This document shows positions 8,711 through 17,320 of a stretch of 64,000 nucleotides of DNA, one piece after another; position 1 is the stretch's first letter; every line of letters starts with the position of its first letter. Origin of the DNA: Henriciella sp045287255 (GTDB lineage Bacteria > Pseudomonadota > Alphaproteobacteria > Caulobacterales > Hyphomonadaceae); NCBI RefSeq assembly GCF_045287255.1, contig NZ_CP137142.1:1612001-1676000 (forward strand), given 5' to 3'. Under the pieces are notes generated by a model that saw only the letters and a list, made by a program, of their open reading frames with translations, had not been told where the DNA came from and did not search any database. Position numbers and translations under genes: made by a program.

Positions 8711-8841
8711 TCCACCGTTTTTTTGCGGTTGAAGTGCCATACTCGGTACATCACATGAGACATATGCCAGAATCATCCAACAATAGGATGAAGGCGTCAG
8801 GTTGCCGCTGAGCGGGGCCTGTCATCAAAAGGAGTCTCGAT

Positions 8842-11253
8842 ATGACGACGACAAAAACCCTCCCAGTGCTTCCCCTTCGGGACATTGTGGTCTTCCCAGA
8901 CATGGTGGCGCCGCTTTTTGTGGGCCGGGACAAGTCTGTACGTGCCCTTGAAATGGTCGAAGAAGGCCAAAACGAAATTATGCTGGTCGCCCAAAAGGAC
9001 CCCGCCACGGATGACCCGAATGGCGAGGATGTCCATGTTATTGGAACGACCGCCACCATCCTGCAGCTTCTGAAGCTTCCTGACGGGACCGTCAAAGTCC
9101 TTGTTGAAGGTGGCGCGCGCGCGCGCGTTCACTCGCTCGTCGATAAGGGTGATCACTATGTCGCCGAAGTTGAAGCAATTGCGCCCATCGATGCTGAAGG
9201 CGGCGAGATTGAAGCCATGCTGCGCGCTGTCGTTGAGCAATTTGAAAATTACGCCAAGCTGAACCGGAAAATTCCACCGGAATCCGTCTCCACGATTGGT
9301 GAGATTACCGATGCTGGAAAGCTGGCCGATGCAGTGGCCTCCCAGCTTCAAGTCAAGCTGGCTGAGAAACAGGCTTTGCTTGAGCTACCCGACGCCAAAG
9401 CCCGTCTGGAAAAGGTTCTCTCCCTGATGGAAGGCGAGATGGGCATGATGCAGATGGAGCGGAAGATCAAAAACCGCGTCAAGCGTCAGATGGAGAAGTC
9501 CCAGCGCGAGTATTACCTGAATGAGCAAATGAAAGCCATTCAGCGTGAGCTTGGCGATGGCGGCGAAGGCGAGCGCGACGAAGTTGCCGAGATCGAAGAC
9601 AAGATCAAGGAAGCTGGCCTCTCAGAAGAAGCCCGCACCAAGGCTGAAGCTGAGGTCAAAAAGCTTCGCCAGATGAGCCCGATGTCGGCTGAATCGACAG
9701 TCGTACGAAACTATCTCGACTGGATTCTGTCTCTGCCATGGGACAAGCGCAAGGATATCTCAACCGATCTCATTGCCGCTGAGAAGCAGCTAAATGACGA
9801 CCATTATGGCCTCGACAAGGTCAAGGAGCGCATCCTTGAATATCTTGCCGTTCAGAAACGCACGAACAAGCTGCGTGGTCCGATCCTGTGTCTCGTTGGC
9901 CCTCCAGGGGTTGGTAAGACCTCGCTGGGCAAGTCGATTGCGGAAGCGACCGGACGCGACTTTGTGCGCGTCTCTCTGGGCGGCGTTCGTGATGAGTCAG
10001 AAATCCGCGGCCACCGCCGGACCTATATCGGCTCTATGCCGGGACGGATCATTCAGAGCCTGAAGAAAGCCAAGACGGGTAACCCCCTCTTCCTGCTCGA
10101 TGAGATCGACAAGATGGGCATGGACCATCGCGGCGATCCGTCTGCGGCTCTGCTTGAGGTGCTCGATCCGGCGCAGAACTCGACCTTCAACGACCACTAT
10201 CTTGAAGTCGATTATGACCTGTCGGACATCATGTTTGTCACGACGGCCAACAGCCTCAACATGCCTCAGCCACTTCTTGATCGGATGGAGATCATCCGTA
10301 TCGCGGGCTATACCGAGGATGAGAAGCTTGAAATCGCTCGTCGTCACCTGTTGCCAAAGATCAAGGAAGATCACGGCCTTGGCGATGCGGAATGGCTTGT
10401 TGAAGACAGCGCCATCCGTAACCTGCTGCGCTATTACACGCGTGAAGCCGGGGTCCGCTCGCTTGAACGTGAGTTGGCAAAGCTTGCCCGTAAGGCCGTG
10501 CGTGAGCTCGGCAATGAAGGCACAGACGTGGTCCGCGTGACGGATGAGAATATTGCCGACTATTCCGGCGTTCAGAAATTCCGCTTCGGCCTTGCCGACG
10601 AGGAAGATCAGATCGGTGCCGTAACAGGCCTCGCCTGGACGGAAGTTGGCGGTGACCTGCTGACGATTGAAGCGCTCTCCATGCCAGGGCGTGGTAATAC
10701 GAAAGTCACGGGCAACCTTCGCGATGTGATGAAAGAGTCGATTTCTGCGGCTGGGTCTCTGGTCCGCTCGCGAGCTGTTGATCTTGGCATCAAGCCGACA
10801 ACCTTCAACACGACTGACATTCACGTTCACGTTCCTGATGGTGCAACGCCGAAGGATGGACCAAGTGCCGGTATCGCCATGACAACTGCGATGGTGTCTC
10901 TTCTGACCAGTAATCCGGTCCGCCGGGATGTGGCCATGACCGGAGAGGTCTCTCTGCGTGGACGCGTTCTGCCGATTGGTGGTTTGAAAGAAAAACTTCT
11001 GGCGGCGCTACGTGGCGGGATCAAGACGGTTCTGATCCCACAAGAGAATGAGAAAGACCTCGCCGATATTCCGGATAATGTGAAGGAAAGCCTGACCATT
11101 ATCCCAGTATCGGACATTAAAGAGGTATTCTCTCATGCTCTGGTCCAGCCTCTGAGCCCCATTGAGTGGTCCGAAGCTGATGAAGCGGCACTGGCCGCGA
11201 CCCTCTCTGGTCGCCCTGCGCCGACAGATGGGTCAGCGCCAGTTCGGCACTAG
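8842..11253 (+). CDS. lon: ATP-dependent protease Lon
   Basis: This 803-aa cytoplasmic protease is complete for LonA. The N-terminal substrate-binding domain starts TLPVLPLRDIVVFPDMVAP, a coiled-coil region follows (residues about 200-280), then AAA+ Walker A GPPGVGKTSLGKS and Walker B LFLLDEIDKMG. The C-terminal peptidase domain has catalytic Ser in KDGPSAGIAM and Lys in GGLKEKLLAA. AAAGGAG precedes the ATG at 8-9 bases. The upstream gap contains no convincing heat-shock promoter. A clear terminator follows. Together with clpXP it forms a proteostasis block. Confidence 0.98.
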   Translation: MTTTKTLPVLPLRDIVVFPDMVAPLFVGRDKSVRALEMVEEGQNEIMLVAQKDPATDDPNGEDVHVIGTTATILQLLKLPDGTVKVLVEGGARARVHSLVDKGDHYVAEVEAIAPIDAEGGEIEAMLRAVVEQFENYAKLNRKIPPESVSTIGEITDAGKLADAVASQLQVKLAEKQALLELPDAKARLEKVLSLMEGEMGMMQMERKIKNRVKRQMEKSQREYYLNEQMKAIQRELGDGGEGERDEVAEIEDKIKEAGLSEEARTKAEAEVKKLRQMSPMSAESTVVRNYLDWILSLPWDKRKDISTDLIAAEKQLNDDHYGLDKVKERILEYLAVQKRTNKLRGPILCLVGPPGVGKTSLGKSIAEATGRDFVRVSLGGVRDESEIRGHRRTYIGSMPGRIIQSLKKAKTGNPLFLLDEIDKMGMDHRGDPSAALLEVLDPAQNSTFNDHYLEVDYDLSDIMFVTTANSLNMPQPLLDRMEIIRIAGYTEDEKLEIARRHLLPKIKEDHGLGDAEWLVEDSAIRNLLRYYTREAGVRSLERELAKLARKAVRELGNEGTDVVRVTDENIADYSGVQKFRFGLADEEDQIGAVTGLAWTEVGGDLLTIEALSMPGRGNTKVTGNLRDVMKESISAAGSLVRSRAVDLGIKPTTFNTTDIHVHVPDGATPKDGPSAGIAMTTAMVSLLTSNPVRRDVAMTGEVSLRGRVLPIGGLKEKLLAALRGGIKTVLIPQENEKDLADIPDNVKESLTIIPVSDIKEVFSHALVQPLSPIEWSEADEAALAATLSGRPAPTDGSAPVRH

Positions 11254-11278
11254 TCGAAGCTCTAGCAAAAAACACTGG

Positions 11279-11309
11279 AGAAAGCCGGGCCTTCGCGCTC
11301 GGCTTTTTC
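11279..11309 (+). terminator. Intrinsic terminator after lon
   Basis: AAAGCCGGGC and GCTCGGCTTT pair over 10 bp (one G-U) around a short CTTC-type loop, followed by a run of five T. It lies about 25 bases after the lon stop. Confidence 0.9.
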
Positions 11310-11356
11310 GTATAGCGGTACCCCAAGAACATAGCCTGCAAGCCATCCAAGATTGC

Positions 11357-11387
11357 TAGGACTTTATTCCTATGTTAGGGTTACCCT
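11357..11387. promoter_or_regulatory. Tandem palindromes upstream of the S24 regulator
   Basis: Two short palindromes lie close together: TAGGA-6 bases-TCCTA (11357-11372) and AGGG-TTA-CCCT (11377-11387). They are 35-65 bases before the start of the HTH-S24 gene, a position expected for an autoregulatory operator. Confidence 0.4.
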
Positions 11388-11421
11388 GCTCGATTCACTC
11401 TTCAAGTAAGCCGGACCGCTT

Positions 11422-12042
11422 ATGAGACACACAGATATTTGGCGCGGCCTTGATGCCATTGCAGAACACCATGAGATGAGCGTTTCCGGCCTGGCGCGAC
11501 TGGCAGGTCTGGACCCGACAAGCTTTAACAAGTCCAAGCGTGAATCGCGGGATGGACGTGCGCGCTGGCCATCCACCGAAAGCCTCGCCCGCGTGCTGGA
11601 AGCGGTTGATATGGGCTTTGATGACTTTGCAAGGCTGGTCGAAGGTCGCCTCAGCATCACGGCGCCCTTGTTGGGCTTTGCGCAAGCTGGTTCTGATGGC
11701 TTCTTTGATGATGCTGGCTTTCCAATAGATGCAGGATGGGAGCGCGTCCGCTTTCCCGGCGTAGATCAGGAAGATGGACTGTATGCCCTGGAAATCTCCG
11801 GTAACAGCATGGAACCTGCTTACCGCGCCGGGGATCGTATCATCGTTTCCCCAGCGACACAGATCCACCTTGGCGATCGCGTTGTGGCCAAGACAGTTGC
11901 CGGGGAAGTCATGGCCAAAACCCTGCAACGGCAGTCGGCAAAAGCGATAGAACTTGCCTCTCTTAACCCCGACCACGCCTTACGCACTTTTAGGCCGAGT
12001 GAGATTGCTTGGATGGCGCGCATTCTCTGGGTAAGCCAGTAA
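11422..12042 (+). CDS. HTH/S24-peptidase family transcriptional regulator (CI/LexA-like)
   Basis: This 206-aa protein has an N-terminal helix-turn-helix (MSVSGLARLAGLDPTSFNKS, residues about 17-36) and a C-terminal S24/LexA-type domain with the serine motif ISGNSMEPAYRAGD and the lysine motif GEVMAKTL. That combination points to a repressor that may undergo RecA-stimulated self-cleavage. No obvious Ala-Gly cleavage site could be assigned with confidence. Related chromosomal regulators are common in alphaproteobacteria and are not tied to a resident prophage. Palindromes upstream suggest autoregulation. The target genes are unknown, although such regulators are plausible stress-response controllers. 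Confidence 0.88.
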   Translation: MRHTDIWRGLDAIAEHHEMSVSGLARLAGLDPTSFNKSKRESRDGRARWPSTESLARVLEAVDMGFDDFARLVEGRLSITAPLLGFAQAGSDGFFDDAGFPIDAGWERVRFPGVDQEDGLYALEISGNSMEPAYRAGDRIIVSPATQIHLGDRVVAKTVAGEVMAKTLQRQSAKAIELASLNPDHALRTFRPSEIAWMARILWVSQ

Positions 12043-12114
12043 TTCTTTCATCAAGGGTCTAGCCAAGATAGGCCATAATGTTCCATTCAAACAGGCTGGT
12101 GTTGGAGGACAGGT

Positions 12115-13014
12115 ATGGACTGGGATAAACTCAAGTCTTTTCACGCGGCTGCCGAAACGGGCAGCCTGACTGCGGCGGGTAACCGCCTGAACATTTCTCA
12201 ATCCGCTGTATCCCGGCAGATTGCAGCGCTTGAGCAGCAATTGGGGGTATCCCTGTTCCAGCGTCACGCACGGGGTCTGGTTCTGACTGATGCGGGGCAT
12301 ACGCTGTATCGCTCGACTTCGGAGATGGCCACCGCCGCACAGGGGGCGAGTGCTGCCTTGCGCGACCAGCAGGATATTGCTCAAGGCGAGCTAACGGTAA
12401 CCGCACCCGTGGCGTTTGGCTCCACATGGCTGGTGCCGCGCCTCGGACGGTTCATGGATCGCCACGAGGATATGCGCGTGGACCTGCGCCTCGATGATGG
12501 CGAGAATTATGACCTGCTCAAGCTTGAGGCTGAATGCGCCATTCGGCTTTGGGCGGCGGATAAAGCCGATCTTATTCAACGTAAACTCGGTACCGTTGGC
12601 ACCAGTCTCTATGCTTCCCCAAGCTATCTGGCGACCCACGGCACCCCTGAAACCCCTGAAGAACTCGATCAACATCGTATCATTGCCTATGGCGATATTG
12701 CCTCGCCTATGGACAAGATGAGTTTTGCCCAGCGGGTTGGCCGCGACGATACAGAACCGCGAAAGGCTGCTCTGCTGGTCAACAATGTCCCCGCCATGTT
12801 GCGCGCTGTCGCCGCCGGGATCGGAATTGCTGACCTGCCAGACTATATGGCCAGCGCCGTCCCGGATCTAAAGAAAGTCCTGCCCGAACATAGAGGCCCA
12901 CAATTCGACCTCTACTTTGTCTATCCAAGCGATCTGAAACGTTCAAAACGCGTCTCAGCCTTCAGGGACTTCCTGACCAAGGAAATCGAGGCTTTCCGGA
13001 TTGCAAACAAGTAG
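12115..13014 (+). CDS. LysR-family transcriptional regulator
   Basis: This 299-aa protein has the LysR N-terminal winged helix (FHAAAETGSLTAAGNRLN, then SQSAVSRQIAALEQQLGVSLFQR, residues about 8-48) and a periplasmic-binding-protein-like effector domain (LTVTAPVAFGSTWLVPRLG onward). The closest groups by appearance are the LTTRs that sense small organic ligands; the ligand cannot be inferred. It is followed by an intergenic sRNA gene and then convergent argG, so its own regulon is not evident from the neighbours. Confidence 0.93.
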   Translation: MDWDKLKSFHAAAETGSLTAAGNRLNISQSAVSRQIAALEQQLGVSLFQRHARGLVLTDAGHTLYRSTSEMATAAQGASAALRDQQDIAQGELTVTAPVAFGSTWLVPRLGRFMDRHEDMRVDLRLDDGENYDLLKLEAECAIRLWAADKADLIQRKLGTVGTSLYASPSYLATHGTPETPEELDQHRIIAYGDIASPMDKMSFAQRVGRDDTEPRKAALLVNNVPAMLRAVAAGIGIADLPDYMASAVPDLKKVLPEHRGPQFDLYFVYPSDLKRSKRVSAFRDFLTKEIEAFRIANK

Positions 13015-13069
13015 GGGAAAGCCCCTATAATCATTACGAATTTGCATATGAAACTTGCTGAGATGCATG

Positions 13070-13099
13070 TTGATTTTGCGAGGGTCTTTCCCATATATG
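13070..13099 (+). promoter_or_regulatory. Probable sigma-70 promoter of the anti-SD sRNA
   Basis: TTGATT (13070-13075) and TATATG (13094-13099) are spaced by 18 bases, a fair -35/-10 pair for alphaproteobacteria. Transcription would start near 13106, just ahead of the structured RNA. Confidence 0.55.
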
Positions 13100-13105
13100 C
13101 GGTGT

Positions 13106-13213
13106 GTTACGGTTCCGGACACAACCCGATCACTCCTCCGATTGGGCGTTTCCTCCCCCAGACGGAACCAAACTTTATAAGCCCGGCGCGTTATCCGCAG
13201 CCGGGCTTTTTTT
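13106..13213 (+). ncRNA. Small RNA with two anti-Shine-Dalgarno loops (cuckoo/alpha-r-like)
   Basis: The RNA of about 108 nt has a nested, well-defined fold. Outer stem GGTTCCG (13111-13117) pairs with CGGAACC (13163-13169). Inner stem CCCGAT (13125-13130) pairs with ATTGGG (13141-13146) around a loop exposing ACTCCTCC. An unpaired TTTCCTCCCCC segment (13149-13159) follows inside the outer stem, and a strong intrinsic terminator closes the RNA. Two CCUCC segments complementary to ribosome-binding sites are the hallmark of alphaproteobacterial sRNA families such as cuckoo RNAs/alpha-r14, which act on mRNA translation or sequester an RNA-binding protein. Family membership is an inference from architecture. 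Confidence 0.75.
13180..13213 (+). terminator. Intrinsic terminator of the sRNA
   Basis: GCCCGGC (13181-13187) pairs with GCCGGGC (13200-13206) and is followed by seven T. It ends the sRNA and lies just before the convergent argG stop. Confidence 0.92.
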
Positions 13214-13248
13214 ATGCTTTATATTAGCCGGTGAGGCACAAAAGCGCC

Positions 13249-14484
13249 CTACCCATTCTTCCCGAACTTGCGATCACGGCCCGCGAGGATGCGTAGGCGC
13301 AGGGCGTTCAGTTTGATGAAGCCCTCGGCGTCTTTCTGATCATAGGCACCATGATCATCCTCGAAGGTCACAATATCTTCGCGATAGAGGGAATATGGTG
13401 AGGTGCGGCCAATTAGGTGTGCTGCGCCTTTGTAGAGTTTCAAGCGCACTTCACCGCTAACATAGCGCTGAGAGTGATCAATCGCCGCCTGTAGCATTTC
13501 ACGCTCAGGGCTCCACCAGAAACCATTATAGATCAGCTCAGCATATCTCGGCATAAGCTCATCTTTCAGGTGCCCAGCGCCGCGATCGAGGGTAATCTCT
13601 TCCATACCGCGGTGTGCGGTGAGCAGAATCGTACCGCCCGGTGTCTCGTAGATCCCGCGGGACTTCATACCGACAAAGCGGTTCTCCAAGAGGTCAAGGC
13701 GGCCAATGCCATGCTTGCGGCCATACTCGTTCAACGCCGTCAGCAATGTGGCCGGGCTCATCGCCTCGCCATTAATGGCAACCGGATCGCCCTTCTCAAA
13801 GGCGATCGTGATGATTTCCGGCGTGTCCGGCGCGTCTTCAGGGGCAACAGTGCGCTGGAACACATAGTCAGGGGCTTCCTCGCCTGGGTTTTCCAGCACG
13901 CGGCCCTCAGAAGAGGTGTGCAACAGATTGGCATCGACAGAGAACGGGGCCTCGCCGCGCTTATCCTTGGCAATCTCGATGCCATGCGTCTCAGCGAATT
14001 CGAGCAGGTCGGTGCGCGATTTGAAATCCCAATCCCGCCAAGGCGCGATGACCTTGATATCCGGGTTCAGGCCATAGTAGCCAAGTTCAAACCGGACCTG
14101 ATCATTGCCTTTACCCGTCGCGCCATGACAGACCGCATCAGCGCCCATCTGGTCAGCAATCTCGATCTGGCGCTTGGAGATGAGCGGGCGTGCGATGGAT
14201 GTCCCAAGCAGGTAAACCCCTTCATAAACCGCATTTGCCCGAAACATCGGGAAGACGAAATCGCGAACAAACTCTTCGCGCAAATCCTCAATAAAAATGT
14301 TCTCTGGCTTCACACCGGCAGCAAGTGCTTTGGCACGTGCTGGCTCCAACTCTTCGCCCTGCCCCAGATCGGCGGTGAATGTGATCACTTCACACCCAAA
14401 CTCGACCTGCAACCATTTCAGGATAATCGAGGTGTCGAGACCACCAGAATAGGCCAAAACAACTTTCTTGGGCGCTGTGGACAT
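13249..14484 (-). CDS. argG: Argininosuccinate synthase
   Basis: This 411-aa enzyme condenses citrulline and aspartate with ATP to argininosuccinate, the penultimate step of arginine synthesis in the cytoplasm. The N-terminal ATP-pyrophosphatase P-loop LAYSGGLDTSII (residues 10-21) and the CHGATGKGNDQVRFE segment are conserved, and the length is standard. GAGGAG precedes the ATG by about 8 bases. It is monocistronic here: argH is not adjacent, a vWA gene diverges upstream and the sRNA gene converges downstream. Confidence 0.97.
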   Translation of the reverse strand: MSTAPKKVVLAYSGGLDTSIILKWLQVEFGCEVITFTADLGQGEELEPARAKALAAGVKPENIFIEDLREEFVRDFVFPMFRANAVYEGVYLLGTSIARPLISKRQIEIADQMGADAVCHGATGKGNDQVRFELGYYGLNPDIKVIAPWRDWDFKSRTDLLEFAETHGIEIAKDKRGEAPFSVDANLLHTSSEGRVLENPGEEAPDYVFQRTVAPEDAPDTPEIITIAFEKGDPVAINGEAMSPATLLTALNEYGRKHGIGRLDLLENRFVGMKSRGIYETPGGTILLTAHRGMEEITLDRGAGHLKDELMPRYAELIYNGFWWSPEREMLQAAIDHSQRYVSGEVRLKLYKGAAHLIGRTSPYSLYREDIVTFEDDHGAYDQKDAEGFIKLNALRLRILAGRDRKFGKNG

Positions 14485-14689
14485 AAGCGGGCTCCTCTTT
14501 ACAGGCGGTCAAACATATCCGGCGCGGTATGGCGCGAGCAGAGAGAGCACGCAAGGGCAGATGAACGCACCGCAACATTTTCGCCCGAAAACAGCCGTTT
14601 TTGTCGTCAAATCACCCCATTTCGTATCCAGCGTCTGCCTTGTTTAGCGGGGATGCTTCCCAAATCGATCTGAATGGGAGGACCCGAAA

Positions 14690-15460
14690 ATGAAGACGAT
14701 TTATGCAAGCCTGTTTGGCGCCACGATGGCCACCGCCATGGTCTTGAGTGCAAACGCCCAAAAGCCAACGCCAGAATTTACGACCGCGCCCACGACATCC
14801 AATTCGGTCAGTTCCTACATCCTGCTTGACCGAACCGGGTCCATGAACTCTATCTGGGATGAAGCCCTGACCAGCGTAAACGCTTATGCCAAAGCCGTTG
14901 GCGAAACTGAGGAAGGCGAAGTCGACGATCTGGATACAACTGTCACACTGGCTGCGTTCGATCATCAGGATGGCTTCCAGTTCGACATTCTGCGGTCCGG
15001 CGTAGATCCCGAAAACTGGGAAACCGTGACCAGTGAAGAAGTCAGCCCCCGCGGTATGACCCCACTCTTTGATGCCATCAACCGCACCATCAGTCTCGCC
15101 GAAGCCGACAACCCAGAGAAGGCCGTCATCGTGATCATGACTGATGGTAAGGAGAACTCATCCTCTGAGGTGACCAAAGAAGGCGCAAAAGCCGCGCTTG
15201 AGCGCGCCGAAAAACGCGGCTGGGAGGTTGTCTTCCTCGGTGCTGAATTTGCCATGTTTGATGATGCTGATGCTGTCGGCGTTGCCCAAGACAAACAAAT
15301 GGCCGTCAGCGCAGGCTCGCTAACCGCGACACAGGAGCGCCTCGCCAAAAAAGCGCGCTCTTATGGGAAAGGCGAAGAAGCTGAAATCATCTTTGATGAG
15401 CAAGACCGCGCCATTGCCGAAGAAGAAGATGTGAAAGAGCGCAAAGGCTCAAGCCGATAG
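14690..15460 (+). CDS. Exported von Willebrand factor A domain protein
   Basis: This 256-aa protein begins with a cleavable signal peptide (hydrophobic to about residue 22, ANAQ cleavage). A vWA domain follows with a MIDAS-like motif DRTGSMNS, the threonine loop GMTPLFDAIN and VIVIMTDGKEN. The first MIDAS position is DxTxS rather than the usual DxSxS, still compatible with metal binding. The C-terminus is charged (EEEDVKERKG). It is predicted to be periplasmic. The function is unknown; vWA proteins of this sort mediate metal-dependent protein contacts. Upstream lies divergent argG. Confidence 0.85.
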   Translation: MKTIYASLFGATMATAMVLSANAQKPTPEFTTAPTTSNSVSSYILLDRTGSMNSIWDEALTSVNAYAKAVGETEEGEVDDLDTTVTLAAFDHQDGFQFDILRSGVDPENWETVTSEEVSPRGMTPLFDAINRTISLAEADNPEKAVIVIMTDGKENSSSEVTKEGAKAALERAEKRGWEVVFLGAEFAMFDDADAVGVAQDKQMAVSAGSLTATQERLAKKARSYGKGEEAEIIFDEQDRAIAEEEDVKERKGSSR

Positions 15461-15539
15461 GGTAACCTTAATACGGCCAACTAAACTGCGCTCGAGAACA
15501 TAACTCGGTTATAAAAATCACTACTCCATAACCGCTATT

Positions 15540-15569
15540 GCCAGACTCTCTCTCACCGGACAGTCTGGC
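15540..15569 (+). promoter_or_regulatory. Leader stem-loop before the HExxH lipoprotein gene
   Basis: GCCAGACT (15540-15547) and AGTCTGGC (15562-15569) are perfect 8-bp complements about 30 bases before the start codon. There is no T-run, so it is more likely a 5'-UTR structure than a terminator. Confidence 0.4.
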
Positions 15570-15599
15570 TTCAGTGCTTATCGAGTCGAGGGAGGTCGC

Positions 15600-17306
15600 A
15601 TGATATCAGCATACAAGTCACCTTTAAGAGAGGTTTCCACAGCCATCGCCATCCTCATGGCCGGGGGCCTTGTTGCAGCATGTGGTGGTGGCGGAGGAGG
15701 TGGTGGTGGAACCACTGTCGTCCCGCCTCCTCCTCCCCCGCCGCCCCCTCCGCCGCCGCCACCGCCACCGCCATCTGGTACAGTGACAATTAGTGGTACG
15801 GTTACTTTCGATAAGGTCCCCCACAATCTCCCGAGCTTTCGGGGTTTGGACTATAGTGCGACAACGCAAGAGCCTGTGCGCGGGGCTATTCTGGAAGCTG
15901 TAGACGCTGGTGGAACAGTTCTGGCTACTGACACGCTTGATAATAGCGGCGCCTATGATGTGACCGTTGATGCAGGCACAGATGTGCGCATTCGCGTTCG
16001 TAGCCAGCTCCAAAATACGTCCGGGGCAACCTGGAACATTCAGGTTCTGGACAATACATCCAGCAATGCCATTTACATCCTAAATGGCAGCCTGAGCAGT
16101 TCCGGCACAGCTGACTCCACGCGCAATCTGAACGCTGGGTCAGGCTGGGGTGGGAGCAGTTATACGGGCACACGCGCAGCCGCTCCGTTTGCTATTCTCG
16201 ACTCCATGTATGATGCGATTCAAGACATTGCTGCGGTAGACGCCGACGTTGTCTTCCCGGATCTGCAGGTTTTCTGGAGTACACAGAACAGGGCAGCTTC
16301 AGGCGACATTGCGAATGGCGAGATTGGTACCTCATCCTACACGCGGATCGGCGGTGTCCCAACCATTCTCATCCTCGGTGATGAGAATAATGATACGGAT
16401 GAATATGATAGTCACGTCATTGTTCACGAGTTCGGGCACTATTTCGAGGATCAACTCTCACGGTCTGAATCAACCGGTGGCCCGCATAGCCTATCTCAAC
16501 GCCTCGACCCACGCCTTGCCTTTGGTGAAGGTTGGGGAAATGCCTTCTCTGGTATGATCCTTGGCGACCCTAACTATCGTGACAGTGGCGGCACTGCACA
16601 GGCCGCGGGCTTTACGTTTAGTGTTGAAAACAATACCGCGACCAATCAGGGCTGGTTTAATGAAGCCTCTATTCAATCCATCCTGTACGATATTTTCGAT
16701 AGTACAAATGATGGCCCAGATACAATATCGGCTGGGCTCGCTCCGATTTATGAAGCCTATACCAATGCCAGTTATCTGGCCTCAGGGGATTTCACGACAA
16801 TCTTTTCCTTCGCCAGTCAGATCAGAACTGACAGTCGTGTAAGCGGCACAGTGTTGGACAACTTACTCACGGCACAAGGCATCTCAGGCACGGGTCCACG
16901 TGGAACCGGGGAAACCAATGATGGGGGGCGTTCACAAGTCCTGCCTATCTATAAGACAGCCACGATTGGCGGTGGCGCGGTTACGGTCTGCTCATCTGCA
17001 GTGAATGGCACGACCAATAAACTAGGGGTGAGAGATTTCATCACCCTGACTGTTCCTACAACGGGCACCTATACATTGACCGCAACAAAATCATCAGGTG
17101 CTGCGGCCACGACAGACCCGGATTTCTTTATCTGGGAGCAAGGCCGTCTGTTCACCAACAAAGTCGCTCGCAGCAGTGTGATCGACAGCGAGACATGGAC
17201 CGGAACCCTGAATGCAGGCGTCACCTATGCTATCGAAATCTTTGACACGAATAATTTCGATAGCGCGAGTGCCGCCGATAGCTGCTTCGCATTCTCGGCA
17301 TCATAA
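15600..17306 (+). CDS. Putative zinc-metalloprotease lipoprotein with Gly/Pro-rich linker
   Basis: This 568-aa protein is predicted to be an outer-membrane or periplasmic lipoprotein: the signal peptide ends in lipobox LVAAC at Cys28. Nine consecutive glycines and about 17 consecutive prolines follow, forming a rigid spacer. The central domain has VIVHEFGHYFED (about residues 275-286), a HExxH zinc site. A C-terminal beta-rich region (TLTVPTTGTYTLTAT, TWTGTLNAGVTYAIEIF) resembles pre-peptidase C-terminal domains. I cannot assign a named peptidase family, so proteolytic activity is inferred from the motif. Another lipoprotein gene follows 14 bases downstream, suggesting an operon. Confidence 0.8.
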   Translation: MISAYKSPLREVSTAIAILMAGGLVAACGGGGGGGGGTTVVPPPPPPPPPPPPPPPPPSGTVTISGTVTFDKVPHNLPSFRGLDYSATTQEPVRGAILEAVDAGGTVLATDTLDNSGAYDVTVDAGTDVRIRVRSQLQNTSGATWNIQVLDNTSSNAIYILNGSLSSSGTADSTRNLNAGSGWGGSSYTGTRAAAPFAILDSMYDAIQDIAAVDADVVFPDLQVFWSTQNRAASGDIANGEIGTSSYTRIGGVPTILILGDENNDTDEYDSHVIVHEFGHYFEDQLSRSESTGGPHSLSQRLDPRLAFGEGWGNAFSGMILGDPNYRDSGGTAQAAGFTFSVENNTATNQGWFNEASIQSILYDIFDSTNDGPDTISAGLAPIYEAYTNASYLASGDFTTIFSFASQIRTDSRVSGTVLDNLLTAQGISGTGPRGTGETNDGGRSQVLPIYKTATIGGGAVTVCSSAVNGTTNKLGVRDFITLTVPTTGTYTLTATKSSGAAATTDPDFFIWEQGRLFTNKVARSSVIDSETWTGTLNAGVTYAIEIFDTNNFDSASAADSCFAFSAS

Positions 17307-17320
17307 TTGGAGGAAAGATC

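Noticed and set aside
8728..8765. A heat-shock (sigma-32) promoter before lon
   Set aside because: GTTGAA followed by CACAT-like bases is present, but spacing and -10 match are poor; not enough to annotate.
13042..13227. Short plus-strand frame between the LysR gene and argG
   Set aside because: The region is better explained by a promoter, folded RNA and terminator; the frame would pass through the terminator stem and T-run.
13570..14673. A 367-codon frame on the plus strand across argG
   Set aside because: It is a mirror of argG codons in a GC-rich gene; argG itself is fully conserved and the antisense product has no recognisable features or ribosome-binding site.
15700..15780. Tandem repeat or CRISPR-like array
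   Set aside because: The repeat is a run of proline codons within a lipoprotein gene, not spaced repeats; no CRISPR array was seen in the window.
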